The position numbers were made by a program, and so were the translations under genes. The notes beneath the pieces are model-generated. The model ran no database searches and had not been told where the DNA came from. It saw only the letters and a list, made by a program, of their open reading frames with translations. From contig CALGII010000196.1 in NCBI GenBank assembly GCA_937915485.1, positions 1-7,886 of the forward strand: a stretch of 7,886 nucleotides of DNA. The letters are read 5' to 3'. Below are positions 6,085 through 7,886 of the stretch, in pieces (the stretch's first letter is position 1; the number at the start of each line of letters is the position of its first letter). The DNA is from an uncultured Ignavibacteriota bacterium. GTDB taxonomy: Bacteria > Bacteroidota > Ignavibacteria > Tepidaquicellales > Tepidaquicellaceae.

Positions 6085-7542
6085 ATGGGATTAAAGATTA
6101 GTAGGAATTTTAATATTGAAAAATATCAGGATAATGCCACAAAATTTATTAAAGATAACTGGTTTAATCTGCACCTATTGTTTATTGTTGTTTATCTCTT
6201 ATATATTATTCTTAAAATATATAAAATAAAAGTACTTCCAAATAACGGTGTCGATTTGTTCCCTTCGTTTTCCTTACCTTGGTTTTTCGCCGGTACCATT
6301 GGATTCTCATCACTTGCAATTGTCCTAGTTTACCTTAAAGGGATGAAGTTATGGCTATATATTGTTGTTCTATTCTTTGGATTTTCATTAATTACAATAT
6401 CGTACGTTAACACAGTTGATCCTGATTTAGAGTGGTATGGTTCCGATGTCGCATTAGGGAATATGATATCGGCGGAGGAAATGGTTAAACTTGGAACGTT
6501 CGATCTCATTAAAACATGGAATGACAGGGCTAATCCGTACGAATATTCAAACCACTTTACGGTAGTTAAAGATTCAATCATTCAAGTTTTTAATAAATAT
6601 AATCTTTCAGGTTTGCTTTTTGATAAATGGAAAAATAAACTTGATTCTAATTCATATAACATCATTCATAACAACAGGCCTTACGTTCATTCTCCTTTCC
6701 CAACTATCATTATGGGCTGGTGGCTTAAAATATTTCCATTCGGCAGATGGTCGCTGGAATGCCAAATGTTATTTCTTAATTTTATTTCTTTATTGCTAGT
6801 AATTATTTTTGCTTTTAGAAAGGTTCCCGAAAACTACCGAAACTTAATAGTTATTTCTTTGGCATCATCTTTAGTGATGTTTAAATTCCATAGTCCCTCA
6901 GTCGATCAATTGAGCATGTTTCTCTTTACACTTCCTTTGTTTCTATCACATATGTTTTCCAAAAAAAATTTCTTATTTTTCTTTCTTAATGGAGTAGTAT
7001 ATGGATTTTGTTTCTATTCAAAATTTACAGTTCTTTCTTTTATCTTACTGCTAATTATTTCATTTCTATTCTATCGAAAGGAGTTAACATTAAAATCATT
7101 AATCGGACTTCTTTCCGGATTATTAATACCGGTGATAATATTTACGGCTTCCGGTTATTATTTCTGGATTACTTTAATTACGGGGCGCATAATAACGCAA
7201 ATAGTCGCAAGGAGCATCGATCTAAGTTTTATGGAAAGTCTTACGAAGTTACTATATTTCGGACCATCATTCCTTTTGTTAACTCTTATCCTGATTATTA
7301 ATTTCAACAGAGTAAGTAAAAATAGTTATCCGTATTATGTTCCTACGATGTTGTCGCTTGTTTTGCTTTTAGTGTTTCTTTATGATCAAGGTGGTTGGAA
7401 TAGGTACCTGACTCAATATATGCCCGTTATATTGCTCTTTGTTTGTTCTATCGATAGTGTAATTTTAGAATTGAAGAAGAAAGATTTATTAATTTCAATA
7501 ATTGTCAATTATATTTTCCTAAACCTGAATGCTTACTTTTAA
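6085..7542 (+). CDS. GT-C-fold membrane glycosyltransferase-like protein (PMT_2/ArnT-like)
   Basis: This 485-residue polytopic inner-membrane protein has about ten or more hydrophobic helices. Three (about 30-46, 62-84, 88-108) precede an acidic extracytoplasmic loop beginning VDPDLEWYGSD (111-121), which fits the conserved acidic loop where GT-C enzymes hold their catalytic Asp/Glu. RPYVHSPFPTIIMGWWLKIF (198-217) matches the His-Pro-rich segment and helix after that loop in PMT_2 proteins. YSKFTVLSFILLL (311-323) matches the later Lys-containing helix, and WNRYLTQYMPVILL (438-451) the C-terminal Arg-Tyr/Pro helix. Such enzymes transfer a sugar from a polyprenyl-phosphate carrier to lipid, protein or polysaccharide on the periplasmic face; donor and acceptor cannot be read here. 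No Shine-Dalgarno precedes the ATG, and upstream sequence is AT-rich. Hand counts on sample lines give roughly 30% GC versus about 45% in neighbouring genes, suggesting horizontal acquisition. The fold call rests on pattern similarity, not on a strict signature. Confidence 0.7.
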   Translation: MGLKISRNFNIEKYQDNATKFIKDNWFNLHLLFIVVYLLYIILKIYKIKVLPNNGVDLFPSFSLPWFFAGTIGFSSLAIVLVYLKGMKLWLYIVVLFFGFSLITISYVNTVDPDLEWYGSDVALGNMISAEEMVKLGTFDLIKTWNDRANPYEYSNHFTVVKDSIIQVFNKYNLSGLLFDKWKNKLDSNSYNIIHNNRPYVHSPFPTIIMGWWLKIFPFGRWSLECQMLFLNFISLLLVIIFAFRKVPENYRNLIVISLASSLVMFKFHSPSVDQLSMFLFTLPLFLSHMFSKKNFLFFFLNGVVYGFCFYSKFTVLSFILLLIISFLFYRKELTLKSLIGLLSGLLIPVIIFTASGYYFWITLITGRIITQIVARSIDLSFMESLTKLLYFGPSFLLLTLILIINFNRVSKNSYPYYVPTMLSLVLLLVFLYDQGGWNRYLTQYMPVILLFVCSIDSVILELKKKDLLISIIVNYIFLNLNAYF

Positions 7543-7603
7543 ATATTCGGAATTTTTTGTCATTCATTAATACTTTTGATAATTACTTATTCTTATATTA
7601 TCA
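7543..7603. other. Short AT-rich convergent intergenic region
   Basis: Sixty-one bases separate the 3' ends of two converging genes. A bidirectional terminator would be expected here, but I see only ATTCGGAAT followed by a T-run near 7544-7558, whose 4-bp stem with a single-base loop is too small to call. No other feature is visible. Confidence 0.3.
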
Positions 7604-7886
7604 TTAGAATTCTGATCTGCTTAATTTCCTCTTCCAGAACAGATAGAACGGAATTCCTATTAAAACCAGCGACAGCCCGATGCCCGCGTCGCGAGGATTT
7701 TGAATAATCGTTACGATAACGAGTGTAGCGCAGAACAGGACGAAAATAGCGGGAAGAACGGGATAACCGGGGACCTTAAAAACTCTCGGAACATTCTTCA
7801 TTTTTCTTCTTAAAATGAACACACCAAACGCGCCCATACCGTAAAAAATGAACGAAGCGAATATCAGCATGTCAGTCAACTGGTCG
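7604..7886 (-). CDS. APC-family amino-acid permease, C-terminal fragment
   Basis: The reverse strand is open from the window edge (7886) to the TAA at 7606-7604, giving about 93 residues of a protein whose N-terminus lies beyond the right edge. The frame continues upstream of the TTG at 7879-7877 as ...DQL, matching the family, so neither this TTG nor the nearby ATG is a true start. The sequence FASFIFYGMGAFGVFILRRK, then PRVFKVPGYPVLPAIFVLF and GLSLVLIGIPFYLFWKRK, is the typical end of APC-superfamily amino-acid/polyamine transporters. It shows an FYG helix, the basic loop with PRxFKVPGYP, and two closing helices with a Gly-Pro-Tyr pattern and a basic tail. The protein would sit in the inner membrane and import or exchange amino acids; the substrate cannot be read from this end. 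GC is back to the level of the kinase genes. Confidence 0.9.
   Translation of the reverse strand, partial: DQLTDMLIFASFIFYGMGAFGVFILRRKMKNVPRVFKVPGYPVLPAIFVLFCATLVIVTIIQNPRDAGIGLSLVLIGIPFYLFWKRKLSRSEF

Noticed and set aside
7008..7301. Out-of-frame 97-residue plus-strand frame in the glycosyltransferase gene
   Set aside because: It lies within a longer frame that has coherent membrane helices and GT-C motifs; it is a by-product of AT-rich sequence.
7877..7879. TTG as the start codon of the minus-strand permease fragment
   Set aside because: The reading frame continues to the window edge with residues that fit the permease family, so the gene is cut by the edge.

Overview
This is a chromosomal window of ordinary housekeeping and envelope genes, most likely from a Gram-negative member of the Bacteroidota/Chlorobiota-Ignavibacteria side of the tree. 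That placement is inferred from four things: an outer-membrane beta-barrel gene, AT-rich leaders mostly lacking Shine-Dalgarno sequences, moderate GC in the conserved genes, and a PPi-type phosphofructokinase next to an ATP-type one. There is no rRNA, tRNA, CRISPR array, IS element or phage gene that I can support.

Layout. Bases 1-821 are the 3' part of an outer-membrane beta-barrel gene (FadL/OMPP1-like), cut by the left edge. After a 161-bp AT-rich gap comes an 805-residue polytopic membrane protein (983-3400). It has a spermidine-synthase-like SAM-binding domain between two blocks of membrane helices. Only 34 bp later is a 440-residue phosphofructokinase of the pyrophosphate-dependent type (3435-4757). 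A strong hairpin, probably a terminator, lies after it. A second, shorter phosphofructokinase with ATP-type active-site residues follows (4869-5900). Next is a distinctly AT-rich gene for a GT-C-like membrane glycosyltransferase (6085-7542). The right edge holds the 3' end of an APC-family amino-acid permease on the minus strand (7604-7886), converging on the glycosyltransferase gene.

How the genes fit together. The two phosphofructokinases catalyse the same sugar-phosphate step, but their signatures predict different phosphoryl donors. One would be reversible and PPi-linked, the other irreversible and ATP-linked, and the hairpin between them suggests at least partly separate transcription. 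The spermidine-synthase-like membrane gene may be cotranscribed with the first kinase, although no functional link is evident. The glycosyltransferase gene differs in base composition from both neighbours and looks like a later acquisition.

I found no convincing new multi-gene system. The points most worth a second look are the donor-switched kinase pair, the overlapping alternative hairpins between them, and the membrane-embedded spermidine-synthase homologue that lacks the usual catalytic motif.
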